From the NCBI GenBank assembly GCA_900169235.1, contig FWCC01000122.1, positions 124,001 through 188,000 of the forward strand: a DNA stretch of 64,000 bases. The letters run 5' to 3'. The notes beneath the pieces were generated by a model. That model saw only the letters and a program-made list of their open reading frames with translations, was not told the origin of the DNA and made no database searches. The translations under genes were made by a program, and so were the position numbers. Below are positions 1 through 11,762 of the stretch, piece by piece (within the stretch, counting starts at the first letter, position 1; every line of letters begins with the position of its first letter). This stretch comes from Zarea fungicola. Its lineage: Eukaryota; Ascomycota; Sordariomycetes; Hypocreales; Cordycipitaceae.

Positions 1-1421
1 GGATATCATCCGCCGTTTGCATGGTATTAATAATGACGGGCGGTTAATTTACCTTCTTTCCATTTATGGCCAGGATGGGAACGCTTTGACGGGCTGAATG
101 GCCAAAGCATTGGGCCAATCCACCACGACCAACCCCTGCTCCATTTGATGGCGCAACCGTCAGTCAGCTGAAAGGAGACGCTCGCATAATTAAGGCCCGA
201 TAGAGAACATCAGAATAGCATGCACCTTGCCGTTGCTGGCAGATAATTGAGTTCTGGTCGCCCTGGGTCAGGTATCATGATTGATGCCTTGGATTTTGTG
301 GTTAACCTGGTCCCGCCGTGGCTGAGACCGGACTGATGGGTCTGTTTCTCGTCAAGTTTTACACATGCTGGTGAGATTTGGATTCGAGAATAGAGGCTCC
401 AAAGATGGCGCAAGGAGCTGCGAATGATGCAGGGTCGCCTAGTGAACTTGCGTGGTGTATTATGCCTCTGTCGCGCAAGTACTTGGCAAGGTTGCACTTA
501 CATTTCAGCTGGCTGCAAGGACGCGAACTCCATCCGCTTGTGTGGTTATTACTCATTACGGAGTACTGCACTCGTCGATTCCAATCATCTTTACTTTTAA
601 CTTGGCTCGATGGGATGAATGAGCAACACGGCCGGCCGGCTCTGACCATCGCACCACCGGAAGACTGGTAAATTGCGATGCGCTCAAATGCCAATAGCCC
701 CAACTGGAAAAGAAACAACGAGGCCATGGCGCCGGGTGGTCGACGCCAGGCCCCACGGGGGTGTTAACTTAAGAGGTGGTGCCTGACTCTAGCGCCTCGC
801 CAAATTAGAAATGCCAACGGCAGCGACTTGAGCAAACTAGGAAGGCCTGGCGCCAGCAATGGCCTTTGCGACGTCTTTTTCCTACGCTTCTGGGAATCGT
901 TCCGCAGTCTACTTGCAGAGTCATGGCCTGGAATCTGTTACTCTCGATCGTTTGAGACAGTGGCCGGGCATGAGCGAGGCTGAACCCATCGTATTGGCCA
1001 CCTTCAGTGAAACGAACATTACCAGTATAGATTGGTTATGGGGTCACTCTCTCTACCTTGGGCTGTATTTATTTCCGCTTGACCAACCGACGGATGGGGC
1101 GGAAGAGAACCTCTCCGCAGAGCCATGTCCAGCTGTGTGCATGGTTCCCCTGGACGCATGACCGGCTGCAGCCAAGAATAAGGTACTTTGCATGCTTGCC
1201 AGCGCAGCAGATGACGGCGAGGCAGCATCCCCGCCGCAAAGCCTTCTGCCCGTTCGACGCAGCTCATAGAATTGGGAGGCTATGCCTGTGCTACGGCTAG
1301 AACGTGTTTGAGCGCCGGCCGTCTTGACCGGCCGACTGCAATTTGGAGGATGCCGCGAATTCCAAGCCAATAACTCATTAAAAAGCCTTGACAATCTGGT
1401 GGTCTCTCCCTCATTCCGCTA
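1..1421. other. gene-free left flank
   Basis: Short ORFs of up to about 110 codons occur on both strands here. They overlap one another, lack recognisable domains and show no convincing splice joints, so I call no gene. Nothing else stands out before the inverted-repeat element at 1422. A gene cut by the left window edge cannot be excluded. Confidence 0.5.
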
Positions 1422-1664
1422 CAGTGGGTGGCAGTAAGTATTTGACCCCTTCGAGGTATCTACTTGCGACTAGCCCAAATAGGAAGCTACTATAACGCTG
1501 CTTTTATTAGCTTTTGCATAACCCTATCCCTGAGAGAGGTTACAGTGGATTTACAGTGGACTGTCTTAATCAGTCTAAAGCGGCAGTGTTTTGATTTCTA
1601 TTTTAGGTTAGCTTATGCGCCAGAAGATACCTGGTAGGGGTCAAATACTTCTTGCCACCCACTG
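1422..1664. mobile_element. MITE-like element with 29-bp terminal inverted repeats and TA target duplication
   Basis: The left end (1422-1450, beginning CAGTGGGTGGCA) is the reverse complement of the right end (1636-1664, ending TGCCACCCACTG) with two mismatches over 29 bp. Both ends are flanked by TA (1420-1421 and 1665-1666), the target duplication of Tc1/mariner/pogo-type transposons. The element is 243 bp with no ORF for a transposase, so it would be a non-autonomous miniature element needing a transposase in trans. The interior holds two further copies of the word TTACAGTGGA around 1542-1561. The structure is read directly; assignment to the Tc1/mariner superfamily is inferred from the TA duplication and the CAGT ends. 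No second copy was noticed in this window. Confidence 0.8.
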
Positions 1665-3224
1665 TACTAGAGGTCTCCCCCCTTGGACTAGTTACCTGGA
1701 CGTGCCGCGCCTTGTAATATATCTCTCAGGAGCTTTCCCCTAAACAGGCACGCACTAGCTGGAAGAAAAGATGGTGGCGGGGAGCATCAAGCCCAAAAGC
1801 GAGAGAGTGTGGTGTGAGCATGCGGTGTATTGTGTCCAGATTAACTGGATCGACATTTTCGGGGTTCCCTTGCGGTTCCCTTGGTTGTCTACTGGCTGTC
1901 GCCCTTTTGCTCCATCAAAAACTCCCTGAGAAGCGTCCCTTGTAACTGGCCTCCCTATTGTAGCGTATAGCCAGGAACTGCCTGTGGCCAGATGGTCAGG
2001 ACAGGAAGATTGTTGCGAGTGAAAAAGACGTCCATTGTTACCAGTCTTCGCGTTGTACTCCAGACCATGAAATTAGCCTCGTACCCTCAAATGAATAGGG
2101 CCACAAGGGGTCTGATCATCCGCCAGACCTCACTCTTGCGCTGGGATTCATTCGCCTTGGGCTCCCCTGCAGCAAGCCCACAGCGCCCCCAAGGCGTTTC
2201 CACTGCATTGCACTCGAGTCACCGGTGCTGTAACCAACCAGCTATTCTCCTTTCCGTCGTTTGAGCGTACAATTTGGTCATTTTGCTGGACCCATTGGAT
2301 GGGCTAACTAACCGACGACCCCCGTTCAAGACGTATGCAATCCCCGCTTTCTCCTCTGATCTGGCTGTGACGTTGTTTGAATCCTGAATTTTTTTCCGAC
2401 CAAGTACATATCAAGTTGTTCCTTTCTTCGCTCTTCCTCTCAGTTTTTTTTCTTTTCTTTTTTTCTTTTGCTCTGTTGACCTATTCTGTTTGTCGTTGTG
2501 GTTTTGTGCTGGTCGCTACACCGTCATCGTCTACGAAGGTAGCCGTTTGCAGGTCTAAAGAGAGGCCAATCTGGCGACACCCGAATCACAATATCCAACT
2601 TTCCTTTTTTGCTCTCGTTTCTTTCTTCTTTTCTCTATACTCTCACTACTCCTGCGCATCCTACAGTACCTGTTTCGCTTTAGGCCCGCACCAGTGTATA
2701 AATCTGAATCTCAGACTTGCCCGCTTCCACCTTGGCCGCTCCGAAAAAAAAAACACATTTCTGCACGACACAGTCTCTCTTCCTCCCTCCAGTCGCCATT
2801 CACTCCCCCTCTGTCTCTCCCGCCATTACGTGATACCCACGCTTCAATCAACCCGTCGTTCCGACTATACGGCTTCCCGCGCTACCCCTTTTCTTTCCTT
2901 CTTTTGTGGCCGTTTCCAGTTCATCCCATCTACAGCCGGCTAGCTGTCTTATAGTCAATCCACCACCCTATCTGCCCGGCACACGGTCTGAACTCTTTCC
3001 GCTCCCGCCAGAGCTCTCCATCTTCGCATTCGTACAGCATCAACTTGGTGTGTTATTCCGATATCTTTGGTAATGTTCAGCTACGCCTAAATATTTGTTT
3101 AATCCGGCCCATAGCTGCCCTGTGTACTCGGGTGTACAGACACCATCCAACTGGTGGAAAGCTTAAATTCGCCGCTCATGGGCTTTTGAAGGCACGCTCC
3201 AAAGCGAGGTTCCACCAAACAGTC
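1665..3224 (+). promoter_or_regulatory. upstream region and pyrimidine-rich leader of the DUF1765 gene
   Basis: About 2370-2940 is strongly CT-rich on the plus strand, with long T and C runs, a common property of fungal promoters and 5' leaders near the transcription start. The long open frames reported there (for example 2377-2943) are low-complexity and begin at non-ATG codons, so I treat them as non-coding. The frame of the downstream gene stays open back to about 3045 but has no in-frame ATG before 3225. Confidence 0.45.
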
Positions 3225-6200
3225 ATGGCTCCCGCCGCGTCGGCTTCTTCCAGCAAATTTATTCGCTCCCACTCGTCTCCCAAGCTCCCGTCGACCTCCA
3301 CTAGCCGGCCGCTGCTCCCTCGGAATTCGCCGTCGCTCGACAAGGAACTTCCCAGGCTCCCGTCATTTGAATCCTTTGACATTCCATCGTTCGATTCGAT
3401 TGGTGACCTGGACACAAAACTTTACCTGCCCGGCGAGCTCGATTCGTCGCCGGTCATCAAACACCATGCGCCGGCGCCGGCGCTGCCGCACACAGCGAGC
3501 GATAAGACGGCATCAAGTCCAGCGGCCTCAAAGGCTGAACAGCCACCGTCCCGATTCAAACTTGCCCCTTCTCGATCAAAAACAGCCGAGCGCCCAAAAT
3601 CCTGGCTGTCAAGCTTCAAATCCACCAAAGAGGAGGACGCCAAACTCGCCCAGCGACTAGAGGCTCCGTTTGTTGAGAATGGCGCCATGGCACGACAGCC
3701 GTCGCGCAGAGAGCGCAGCACCGACAGCTTTGCGAGCTTTGCACGACGCTCCTGGATTTCTCGTACGCCGTCTCCCAAAACTGTAGTTGCCTCGCCACCG
3801 ACCGAATACATTGTCGATAAGACTGCCAAGGCGATCCCGAGGAGCACACCGGATCAGCCTCCGCCGAAGCAAGACAAATCTCTGGAGCCCGCACCACAAA
3901 CGCAGCATGAACGTGAGTCCGCCAAAGCGGCGCCGGGCGGACCCAGCAGGGCTGCATTTTATCTTTCCAAAGTCAAGCCCAAGCCACCGACGCTGGCAAC
4001 GACGGCGCAGGATTGGGGTGCCGACTCGGACAGCTGCGCCTCGTCAGCCGCTAGCTTAACCCAGACCGGGCCGCAGAGCATCACCAGCCGGACATCCCAG
4101 TCAACAAGCTCCGAGAGCAACGCAACTCCCGTTACCGATGATTCTTCAAATGAAATGACGCTGCAGGTGCGCGATAGCCTGTGGTCGTCGTTTAAGACGC
4201 TTGAGCTGGAATTCCGAACATTTACACTGAGGCAGATGCCGCAGCGCATCATGCAAATTCAGACTATTCTTCTGCCGTTTCTTCGTTCCACGATGCATCA
4301 CCCCTCCACCAAGAAACTGCCACCCGAAGGAATCGACCGCCGAGCTGTCATTCTTAACAAGTGGTGGAATGCCATTCTTGACATGCTCGACTCGCAAGCC
4401 AATCAACCAATTCCGGGAGTGGATCGCCCAATCTTGCTGGAGGCTGCCACCATGGTTATGATGCGATCTGAATGGCGACAGGCCACAACCCAGTTTCAAG
4501 CGCTGGCAGACCGCTCACCCTCAGAAAAAGTCCGCTCACGCTCCTGGACAACCTCGTCTCTTGATTCAAACCACTCCACGATGCTGGATGAGACGGCAGA
4601 GCACAGCGTACGGACCATGTTTGTCGCGAACCTGGTCCGTCAAATGGCACTGGTAGTCGAAAAGATGTCCTTGCGCCATGCCCCACTGACGCTGGTCAAC
4701 TTTGCCGGTAAGACTTGCGCCTATGCGTTCTTCTTCGCGCCGGGCGTGGCCGATATTCTGTTGCGGCTGTGGGGACTTACACCTGAGCTCATCCGGCGCG
4801 CTTCCGATGAGCTTGGACTGCCTCGTTCTGACAATGGTGACAGTGAGGACATTGTCGCTCTGTTCCCACCCAAGCTCGGCCCGTACGGCTGGGCCTCGCC
4901 ACGAGTTGCCTGGAACAACCTGAAGCAAATCCCCAAAATGTCGGTCTTGGTTGCGAGGATTCCGTGGACCGGACCGTGGGTGGCGAGGTGGAAAGGCCGT
5001 GATACAGACCTCTTCTTCATCTTTTGTAAATATTTTCACGTGCTCACTGATCAGTTTCTCCTGCCTGGTCTGCCTATGGCTTTCAAAGCTCGAGCACCGG
5101 CTTTTGTCCTGGTCCAGGCACAGCTCCTGTCCATTGTCGACTCGACGATCCACCGCCACGCCGCCATTGGCCAGGCCTACAACCCGCCTCTTGTCGATTC
5201 TTTTCACGGCGCAGACGCCTCAGCCTTGGCGATGCCACTGCCGCCGTCTAATCTGATGAAGGGCATGGCTGAGAACAGGCTAGTCGCTCTGCTCAAAGAC
5301 TTTTTGACCGACAGCTTTACCGAATTCCACGGAGCCAAGGATACCTTTGCCGAGAGCTTTGCCGCACTAGTTAAGGCTGCCACGCAAAGAACCTCCAAAT
5401 TTAACAACGCGGCCTGCTTTACTCTTTTCGACTTTTTAGAAGAGATTCTCGTCATCTATGACAAGTACGAGGACGAGCAGGGCATCGCGACTTACATTGA
5501 CTGGAGCTTCTGGTTTGAGGTATTCAAGCGTGTTTTGAGTTCCATGAACACCATGTCGGAAGTGCGAGCACTTGCATTTCTACATACAATCTGGAACATT
5601 GCTGCCAAGCAGCCTTCACGCAAGGCCGAGATTTGTTTTGATTGGCTACTGACGGAGGATACCTTCAATTCGCTTTTCAACAACTGGTGCCCGATGGTGC
5701 GTGCCTACTACCACCGACTGCTCTGCTGGAGAATTTGCCGCTTCGACGGCTCGCCTAGTGATGTTGATGTGGCCTTGTTCAGGCTTGCTACGACACGACT
5801 GCAGTCCGTATGGGGTCATTATCTGTACCTCAATGATACGGCAGAGCAGACGGGCCATGCAAGGCCATCATCCATGCCCATGTCGCCCACTGTTGGGAAA
5901 CGATTCATCATTATCCGCCAGGAGGTGCAGACTCCCCAGTCGGGGCTAATCATTGGCCTGGACACCTTTGCGAGAACCACGTCCGGTACTGACCTGGTTT
6001 CGATGGGCGATAATCTCGAGCTGCCTCATCAATCCAAGGCTGATCCCAAGAAGCGCTGGACTCTGCTTGGCAAAGTGCTTTCCTTTACCAATGTGACTGC
6101 TGCTGCAGACACAGCTAATCCTGCCGGTCTTCCCAAGAACCATTCATTTGACGACAGCTTGCGACAGTCAAGATGTGGGACTGCAGAGGTCGGGTCCCGG

Positions 6201-6890
6201 CCTTCTACGCGGTCGTCTGCGAATTCACAAAAGATGTTCCAAGTCGGCGCCGGCTCTTCAGCCTCTGATAACGAGTCCCGCTGCTCATCGCCGCTCATTG
6301 AGGAGCCGAGATTCATCTTCAAGTTCATTCTGGCATGGCAGCAGCAGACTGCACCCAACCGGGAGCGCGTCCTCAGCGTGCCGCAGCTACCTGGGCCGGC
6401 GCAGAACAGGCTGTCTGGCTACACGCTAGGCCGTCCGGCTCAGCTCGATAGGATGCGTACAATCTCGAGCTCATCACAGCCTGGTCTCATCGACCGCGCC
6501 AAGAATGCCACCCCTCTGGCCACACCATTAGAAGACAACACCCGCCGCCTCTCACTCGCCGAACCAATCCGGGGCAGTGGCGATGGCTGGTTTGGACCGA
6601 GCCACGGCCCAAACACGGGTGTATCGAGCCCAAGTGACGAGAGCGATGTGACAAGAACGGCAACGCCCAACACGGGCTATCTGGTGCCCGAAGAGATGAA
6701 GCCGACGAAGCCAGCTGGCGTATTTGTGCGAAATGCTGTTTACTCTGGCCAAGCGCTGGCGGAGTGGATGCAGGTCGTGAATGAATGCAACAGCTTTGTG
6801 GACCGACGCACCGACGAGGGCGTGGACCGACTCTACGATATGGAAGTTCCGCTGCTGAATGTTGAGGGCTTCCGTAAACTCGGAGGTTAA
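3225..6890 (+). CDS. DUF1765-type large fungal protein, function unknown
   Basis: A single uninterrupted exon encodes 1221 aa. I chose ATG 3225 because it is the first in-frame ATG (upstream frame open but Met-free) and has a good initiation context (AGTCATGG). The N-terminal third (aa 1-320) is Ser/Pro/Lys-rich and looks disordered. The folded part begins near aa 330 with the segments LRQMPQRI and RRAVILNKWW (about aa 371-380), then LWGLTPELI (about aa 514) and FCKYFHVL (about aa 600). This pattern fits my recollection of the fungal DUF1765 family (PF08578). A second Ser/Thr-rich low-complexity stretch covers about aa 1010-1160, before a short conserved-looking C-terminus (ALAEWMQVVNEC). No transmembrane segment or catalytic motif is evident. 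The family has no established biochemical role that I can state; family assignment is moderate. Confidence 0.75.
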   Translation: MAPAASASSSKFIRSHSSPKLPSTSTSRPLLPRNSPSLDKELPRLPSFESFDIPSFDSIGDLDTKLYLPGELDSSPVIKHHAPAPALPHTASDKTASSPAASKAEQPPSRFKLAPSRSKTAERPKSWLSSFKSTKEEDAKLAQRLEAPFVENGAMARQPSRRERSTDSFASFARRSWISRTPSPKTVVASPPTEYIVDKTAKAIPRSTPDQPPPKQDKSLEPAPQTQHERESAKAAPGGPSRAAFYLSKVKPKPPTLATTAQDWGADSDSCASSAASLTQTGPQSITSRTSQSTSSESNATPVTDDSSNEMTLQVRDSLWSSFKTLELEFRTFTLRQMPQRIMQIQTILLPFLRSTMHHPSTKKLPPEGIDRRAVILNKWWNAILDMLDSQANQPIPGVDRPILLEAATMVMMRSEWRQATTQFQALADRSPSEKVRSRSWTTSSLDSNHSTMLDETAEHSVRTMFVANLVRQMALVVEKMSLRHAPLTLVNFAGKTCAYAFFFAPGVADILLRLWGLTPELIRRASDELGLPRSDNGDSEDIVALFPPKLGPYGWASPRVAWNNLKQIPKMSVLVARIPWTGPWVARWKGRDTDLFFIFCKYFHVLTDQFLLPGLPMAFKARAPAFVLVQAQLLSIVDSTIHRHAAIGQAYNPPLVDSFHGADASALAMPLPPSNLMKGMAENRLVALLKDFLTDSFTEFHGAKDTFAESFAALVKAATQRTSKFNNAACFTLFDFLEEILVIYDKYEDEQGIATYIDWSFWFEVFKRVLSSMNTMSEVRALAFLHTIWNIAAKQPSRKAEICFDWLLTEDTFNSLFNNWCPMVRAYYHRLLCWRICRFDGSPSDVDVALFRLATTRLQSVWGHYLYLNDTAEQTGHARPSSMPMSPTVGKRFIIIRQEVQTPQSGLIIGLDTFARTTSGTDLVSMGDNLELPHQSKADPKKRWTLLGKVLSFTNVTAAADTANPAGLPKNHSFDDSLRQSRCGTAEVGSRPSTRSSANSQKMFQVGAGSSASDNESRCSSPLIEEPRFIFKFILAWQQQTAPNRERVLSVPQLPGPAQNRLSGYTLGRPAQLDRMRTISSSSQPGLIDRAKNATPLATPLEDNTRRLSLAEPIRGSGDGWFGPSHGPNTGVSSPSDESDVTRTATPNTGYLVPEEMKPTKPAGVFVRNAVYSGQALAEWMQVVNECNSFVDRRTDEGVDRLYDMEVPLLNVEGFRKLGG

Positions 6891-7562
6891 TGGCGCACCT
6901 TATGCAATCATGGTCTTACCCATTGCATAGAATTTGTGTTTCTGTGTCTATGCACTTGCTCTGAACATAGATGGCGTTTCTTTTTGGGACATAGTTTTTT
7001 GTATACTGTTGATACACGAGAAAGCATATAATTTGGCGGGATCTCCATCTCTTGTTTTGATCTTTTATGCAGCGGAAAGATGCGAGCAAAAGGCTTGTTT
7101 TTAGAAGATAATACCCACACAGCAGTCTCTTTTTCACGACTATTTATGATTTTAATCTTGACCTGCTTTTCACCAACTAGTATTGTATTATGTTGGATAC
7201 CATACTGTACGGAACCCTGCTCCATTTATTCTTTAGTTTTGGCTCTTTTTCATCCAGCTTGGGTGAGACGGCGGCAGCCAAATGAGTACGCAGCTGGCTT
7301 TGATGCCGAAAGCAGCCTAGAAGTTGACCTGGTACAGCCTCATCGGCCCCACAATGACTTGTGTATGGCGCCACATACGCTCAAGAGAAACGCCCCTTCC
7401 AACATCATGCCTTTCACTACCGCATTCTTGCCACCAACTCCTCATCGAGTACCTGTTGTGGTTGTCACATAAAATTGTACTCGAATACTTTATCCTGCAA
7501 CTTGTGTGGACGCTGAAGGAAACGCAGAACCGTAGCAGTGCAAGAGTCCTAGGTGGTTCACC
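6891..7562. other. intergenic, DUF1765 gene to Zn2Cys6 regulator
   Basis: Tandem intergenic space holding the 3' end of the upstream gene and the promoter of the regulator. It is AT-rich around 6950-7230. I see no RNA gene or repeat in it. Confidence 0.5.
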
Positions 7563-9251
7563 ATGCCGAATACTGGCAAGCCCAGCCTTGACTGCCACCT
7601 CTGCCGTCAGAGGCGAGTCAAGGTAAGTCTAATGTTATAGTCTACTCCTTGCTAGGCCCCCTTTTGTAATACGTCTGCACTTGGCCATCTTCTACAGGTT
7701 AGTTGCGCATCCCTGCTAACCTGGCACCAGTGCGATCTGGGTAGACCAGCATGCCAAAGATGCATCAAGTATGGTGCCACCTGCCCGGGTTATCGTGACC
7801 AGCAGGAGCTCGTCTTTCGCAATGCAGACCCTTCAGCTGTCAAACGCCGGAAAAAGCGTAAGGCTGGTGCTGCCAGCGACTCATCCAACACAGACGACGA
7901 CAGCAAGGCGCTGGTTACGTTGCCGGGGTTCATCAAGGACCGGCCTGAGCCCGCCGCTGACTCCATTGGCAGTATGATTTTATACGGCCATGTTACAGAA
8001 CACTGGACGGCGCATTCGATCCCTTTACTGTTGGACGTGTATTCAGCCATGGATTTCTTGAAAAACGTCTACCACGCAGACAGTCGTAATGGTCCGTTGC
8101 TATGGTCAGCGCACATATTTACGAGGACTTACATCATGAATGTCAAAAACCCGACACATGTGGACAACTCGGTATACGGGAAGACACAGCGTGAGCTGTG
8201 CATGTACATGGGCAAGACGCTTCGGGCCATCAACAGGGCGCTGAGCACACCAGAAGGCGCCAAGAGGGACGACATACTCGCCACCGTCTGGATACTCGCC
8301 AACTACGAGGTCCTGGCCGGGACTCTGGGCCGCCATCAACCTGTAAATACGTGGCAGCTGCATGCAAAGGGCATTTATAGCATCCTCAAAGCTCGAGGAA
8401 GCGAGTCGCTCTACACGAGCGTCGGCCGCACGGCGTTTTGGCCTGCCTTCAACACCGTCCAGCTTCAGGCCCTCATTGTTAATACGTCCTGCCCAGCCGA
8501 GACAGAGGAGTGGCTGGGAATTTGCGACAAGAATCTCTTTGAGGGTGAGGAGCTAACGCTGCGGATCGCAGAGTATATTGCGCGCATCTGCGATGTCCAG
8601 GCGGGCATCATGAAGCACCTGCGCACCGGCGACTTTCGAGGCGCATCCGAAAATTACCTGCAGCTGCGGCGACAACTCCTGGAAGCCGAGTTTGCCTATG
8701 AGAGATATCTTCAGACAAGGTCGCCGCTACCGACTCCGCACGCCGACGTGACTATGGATGTATACATGCAAAATATCCAATGTGCCGCCGTCATTAAGAG
8801 CAACCATTTGATGCAAATGCTCTGCAACATGCTAACGCACTACGCGCCGTGCCCCGTACCACTCCAGGAGCTACTCGTCCATCGACGGTACGCGCTGCAG
8901 CGCATCTGGGAGAGCTCACGGGTCATCATAGACAACCTGCCCGTAGCCATGGAGCCGCTGTCCCGGACGACGGTGCTTCAGTCTCCACAGGTGCTTTTTG
9001 ACGCCATGAAGCTCGTGTTTCCGCTGTTTCTCGTCGCTCACATGCCGACGACGCTGCAGGAGGATAAAGACATTGCCATGCTGGCACTCCAGTATATAGG
9101 CAAAGAGGTCGGCATCAAGCAAGCGCTTGCACGAGACGGGCCGAAGATGCCACTGCCAGAGGAGGCGAGGGTGCCGCTGGTGATGGATCAGATGGCGGAG
9201 CCGCCGTGGGTGTCTGCGCCACCCAGAGAATATACTCTGTTGGGCTTCTGA
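7563..9251 (+). CDS. Zn(II)2Cys6 fungal transcription factor
   Basis: Two exons: 7563-7622 and 7731-9251 (intron of 108 bp, GTAAGT donor, GCTAAC branch near 7715, CACCAG acceptor), giving 526 aa. The splice completes a perfect zinc binuclear cluster: CHLC, RQRRVK, C, then DLGRPA, CQRC, IKYGAT, C (aa 11-38; spacing C-x2-C-x6-C-x6-C-x2-C-x6-C). A basic patch (KRRKKRK) follows at about aa 54-60. The rest is helical and resembles the Fungal_trans_2 (PF11951) regulatory region. Such proteins bind CGG-containing sites in the nucleus, usually as dimers. The target pathway cannot be read from the sequence, and the neighbours (DUF1765 gene, gene-poor DNA) do not suggest a cluster. The cysteine cluster rules out a misassigned start or intron; the function beyond DNA binding is unknown. 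Confidence 0.9.
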
Positions 9252-11312
9252 ATCGCAGAGACTGTAAACGAGATTTGCGTTGGACTACATAAAGGAAGAG
9301 AGGTGGCATCCGGCAGGTATTTCTCTACCAAAAGGACACTAGATTTACAGATTTTGTGAAATTAACCATGTATTTATGTCTGTACATGACTACTAATAAT
9401 AAGCTATTCCATGTCCCGCTCCATTGTCCTGTCCCTTCTAGATCTCCACTTTCTGGGTTGGAAGCATGGCAGTAAAAGGAGCATTTAAATCCCTTAAAAA
9501 CACCAGCACAATGCCATTATAGAACTGCAGGCGAATTTCAAGTTAAGATCCCCCTTTCCATTATTGTACCGTTTTTCTCCCGCTGTTTCAGAGCTCCGCG
9601 CTTGGCAAGCGCAGTCTCCTTAGATTTGCAGGGCTCCGAGAAAGCTTCGTATTTTCTGGGAAACGGTTCGTTCAACAACCTGACCAAGATAGCTTGGCTT
9701 AAGCCGCGGGTCCGCTGGGTCTGTGGCTCTTACTCAAGGCGAAGCCAGCATCAGTAACCGTATTTTCCGCCTTCAATTTACCAATAGTATCTTCTGCAGC
9801 CAGATCCGCTTATGCTCTCGCCTCTTCGGTACTCTGAAGTCGCTTCTTGAGTTTCACATCCTAGGGTTCTGCAACCCTTGCAATATCACCGAGACACTGA
9901 ATAAAGGCGGCAATAAGAACGTTGTTGGTAAAGATTCAATCCAGTCATAATTGATTACCTTAACGGCCTCCCATCGCTGAAACTCTCTGTTTTGGGCCGT
10001 TCGCATGTTAAATGGCGGGGCATTGCAGATCACTTGCCGACAGGTACCGATCATCGTTGGATGCAGCTGGAAATAATAATCTAGGGGCCAGGGTTTCATG
10101 CTCAGAGCTAGAACGAGAAAAGGGTTGTGGCAGGTATCAATACCGTTGCGATCAATTCGTTTTACTTGGCCCAATGATTGATGCAAACGGTATGGTTTCG
10201 GCAAATATGTACGAGTTCCGAATTGAGACCCTCACGCTATACTTTCAGCGTTGTTGCCCTTATTACAAGGCTGAGCATCTCCAACCAAGTTTGCCACTGG
10301 AGCATTTGGCCGACTTGAGAGCTTGACTCGTCGAACCAAGCCCAGCTCAAAGCCGCCGTGCGACAAATTCAACTAAACATGGGGCTCAAATGCGACCGGA
10401 AAGAAATTGGTGAGAGCTGACTTAATACGCTGTAAATAGTCGACAAAGTGATGTCCCATGTACAGTGCCGAGAAGTAGTGCGGTCAACCTGCGGTAGCAG
10501 CTCGAACTACTATTTACGGTGTGCCTTGTAGCATCCTGTCAGTCCGTAAAATGGGTTTATTCGCTAGTGGCTCGGTATCACAATGTAGGAGTATATTGAG
10601 CAATCGAGGCTGCCGGTTCGAAACTGACGACCATGGCCGTGTTTCTGTCCTCGATCAATCAGTCAGCGAGCCCTCCTCTAGTACCTCGGAGTTTTAGCAA
10701 AATCACGATGGAAAGGAATCTTACTGGACAGAAGAAAGTTCCCTGCCTGCCATTTCCAAGTTTTGGATCAGGTTTAGTGTTCAACTTCAAGGCAGTTGTC
10801 GGGCCGGTGCAAGCCAAGACTTGGACCCCGTAACGACTCCGCAACGCCACGCCCGAGACGGACATTGGCTGTGGAATTGGTGGCATCGTTTCCGTTCAAA
10901 GCAGGGTGGCGGCTTGATTTAGTGCAAGCCTGAATCCCCAAACGGCAACAGAGAGTGAGAAATGGGTTGTGGTGGATGTGCTGAGCGGGCTTCTTCCTTC
11001 TCACGCTACTCGTTTTATTCCCGTCCATCCTTCCACCAAGAATTTCCTTTTCTCATCATCTCCATTCCAAACGCTTCCTTTATTGTTTTATTTCCGTCTA
11101 TTTCCTTTGCTACTGTCAGAGTCTTTTATCGAGTCTTCTTATATACTAGTAACGGACTTCACTAAATAATCGCTTAGTTAGTTCCCTGTTGACTTGCTGG
11201 CATCTCGTGCTATTGATGTCTCAGACCAGCGCAGTCCAACAACCCTCATCCAACTCGGTGATTTAATACGAATCGCGAACCCTTGAACAGGCTCAACAAC
11301 TCAGCGAAAGCC
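9252..11312. other. 2-kb gene-poor interval with pyrimidine-rich 3' part
   Basis: No supportable gene. Short ORFs on both strands (up to 116 codons) are uncorrelated and featureless. From about 10990 to 11160 the plus strand is rich in T and C, like the leader ahead of the DUF1765 gene, and it precedes the ORF at 11313. That suggests the promoter of that ORF lies or lay here. Confidence 0.45.
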
Positions 11313-11762
11313 ATGGCAACTATTGCGCTCTCCCCCACCCTTCCTTCAGGTCCGAGCCCGTCAGCCTCGACAAGTGTCCTTCCGGTTCCAGTCCGCCCCA
11401 AATTCAACTCACACATCACCTCGGATCGACTCCGTGAAGGCGCAGGTCTACGCTTGCCAGCCTTTGCAGTCCGCAGCAGCAACATACAAAAAGGGCGTAC
11501 TTCCGTCTTTCGGGAAATGGGCTTGGAGAACGACATGGCATTTGGCGATGATTCCTACCTCGTGGCTCGCGAAGATGTCACCAAGAAACAGTCTGATGTC
11601 ACGACCTCTACGACTAACAGCCACGGTCCAGTCGACTCCCGGCAGACATTCCGCCCTTGGTACGCCAAATTGGCCACTCGCCCAACTGTGACAAGGCAAC
11701 ACTTTGACCAGAACCGAATCCCGATACCGACAGTGAATATTATCATAACCGATCCACAATAA
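11313..11762 (+). pseudogene. possible truncated or decayed gene (N-terminal part of a fungal protein)
   Basis: An ATG in good context (GCCATGG) opens a 149-codon frame. Its product is Ser/Pro/Thr-rich at first and then has gene-like segments such as RTSVFREMGLE (about aa 64-74) and PWYAKLA (about aa 114-120). These remind me of the cytoplasmic N-terminus of larger fungal membrane proteins, but I cannot name the family. The frame stops at 11762. A possible donor (GTGAAT, 11741) and acceptor (TACAG, about 11802) would keep frame and add about 40 residues, beginning with a hydrophobic DTRQVSLVLAAL, before a stop near 11930. No further coding sequence follows. I therefore read it as a gene missing its 3' part, or a short hypothetical gene; chance ORF is the alternative. 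Confidence 0.3.

Noticed and set aside
2377..2943. 188-codon plus-strand frame in the pyrimidine-rich leader
   Set aside because: Low-complexity Ser/Phe/Leu composition follows from the CT-rich DNA, and the frame starts at a non-ATG codon.
3045..3224. 60-codon upstream extension of the DUF1765 protein
   Set aside because: The frame begins at a TTG and contains no ATG; it lies in the leader, and ATG 3225 has a good context.
4566..5207. 213-codon minus-strand frame inside the DUF1765 gene
   Set aside because: Antisense shadow with no recognisable domain, overlapping the conserved core of the sense gene.
10605..10625. GGTTCGAAACT, reminiscent of a tRNA T-arm
   Set aside because: No A-box or acceptor-stem pairing at the required distance.
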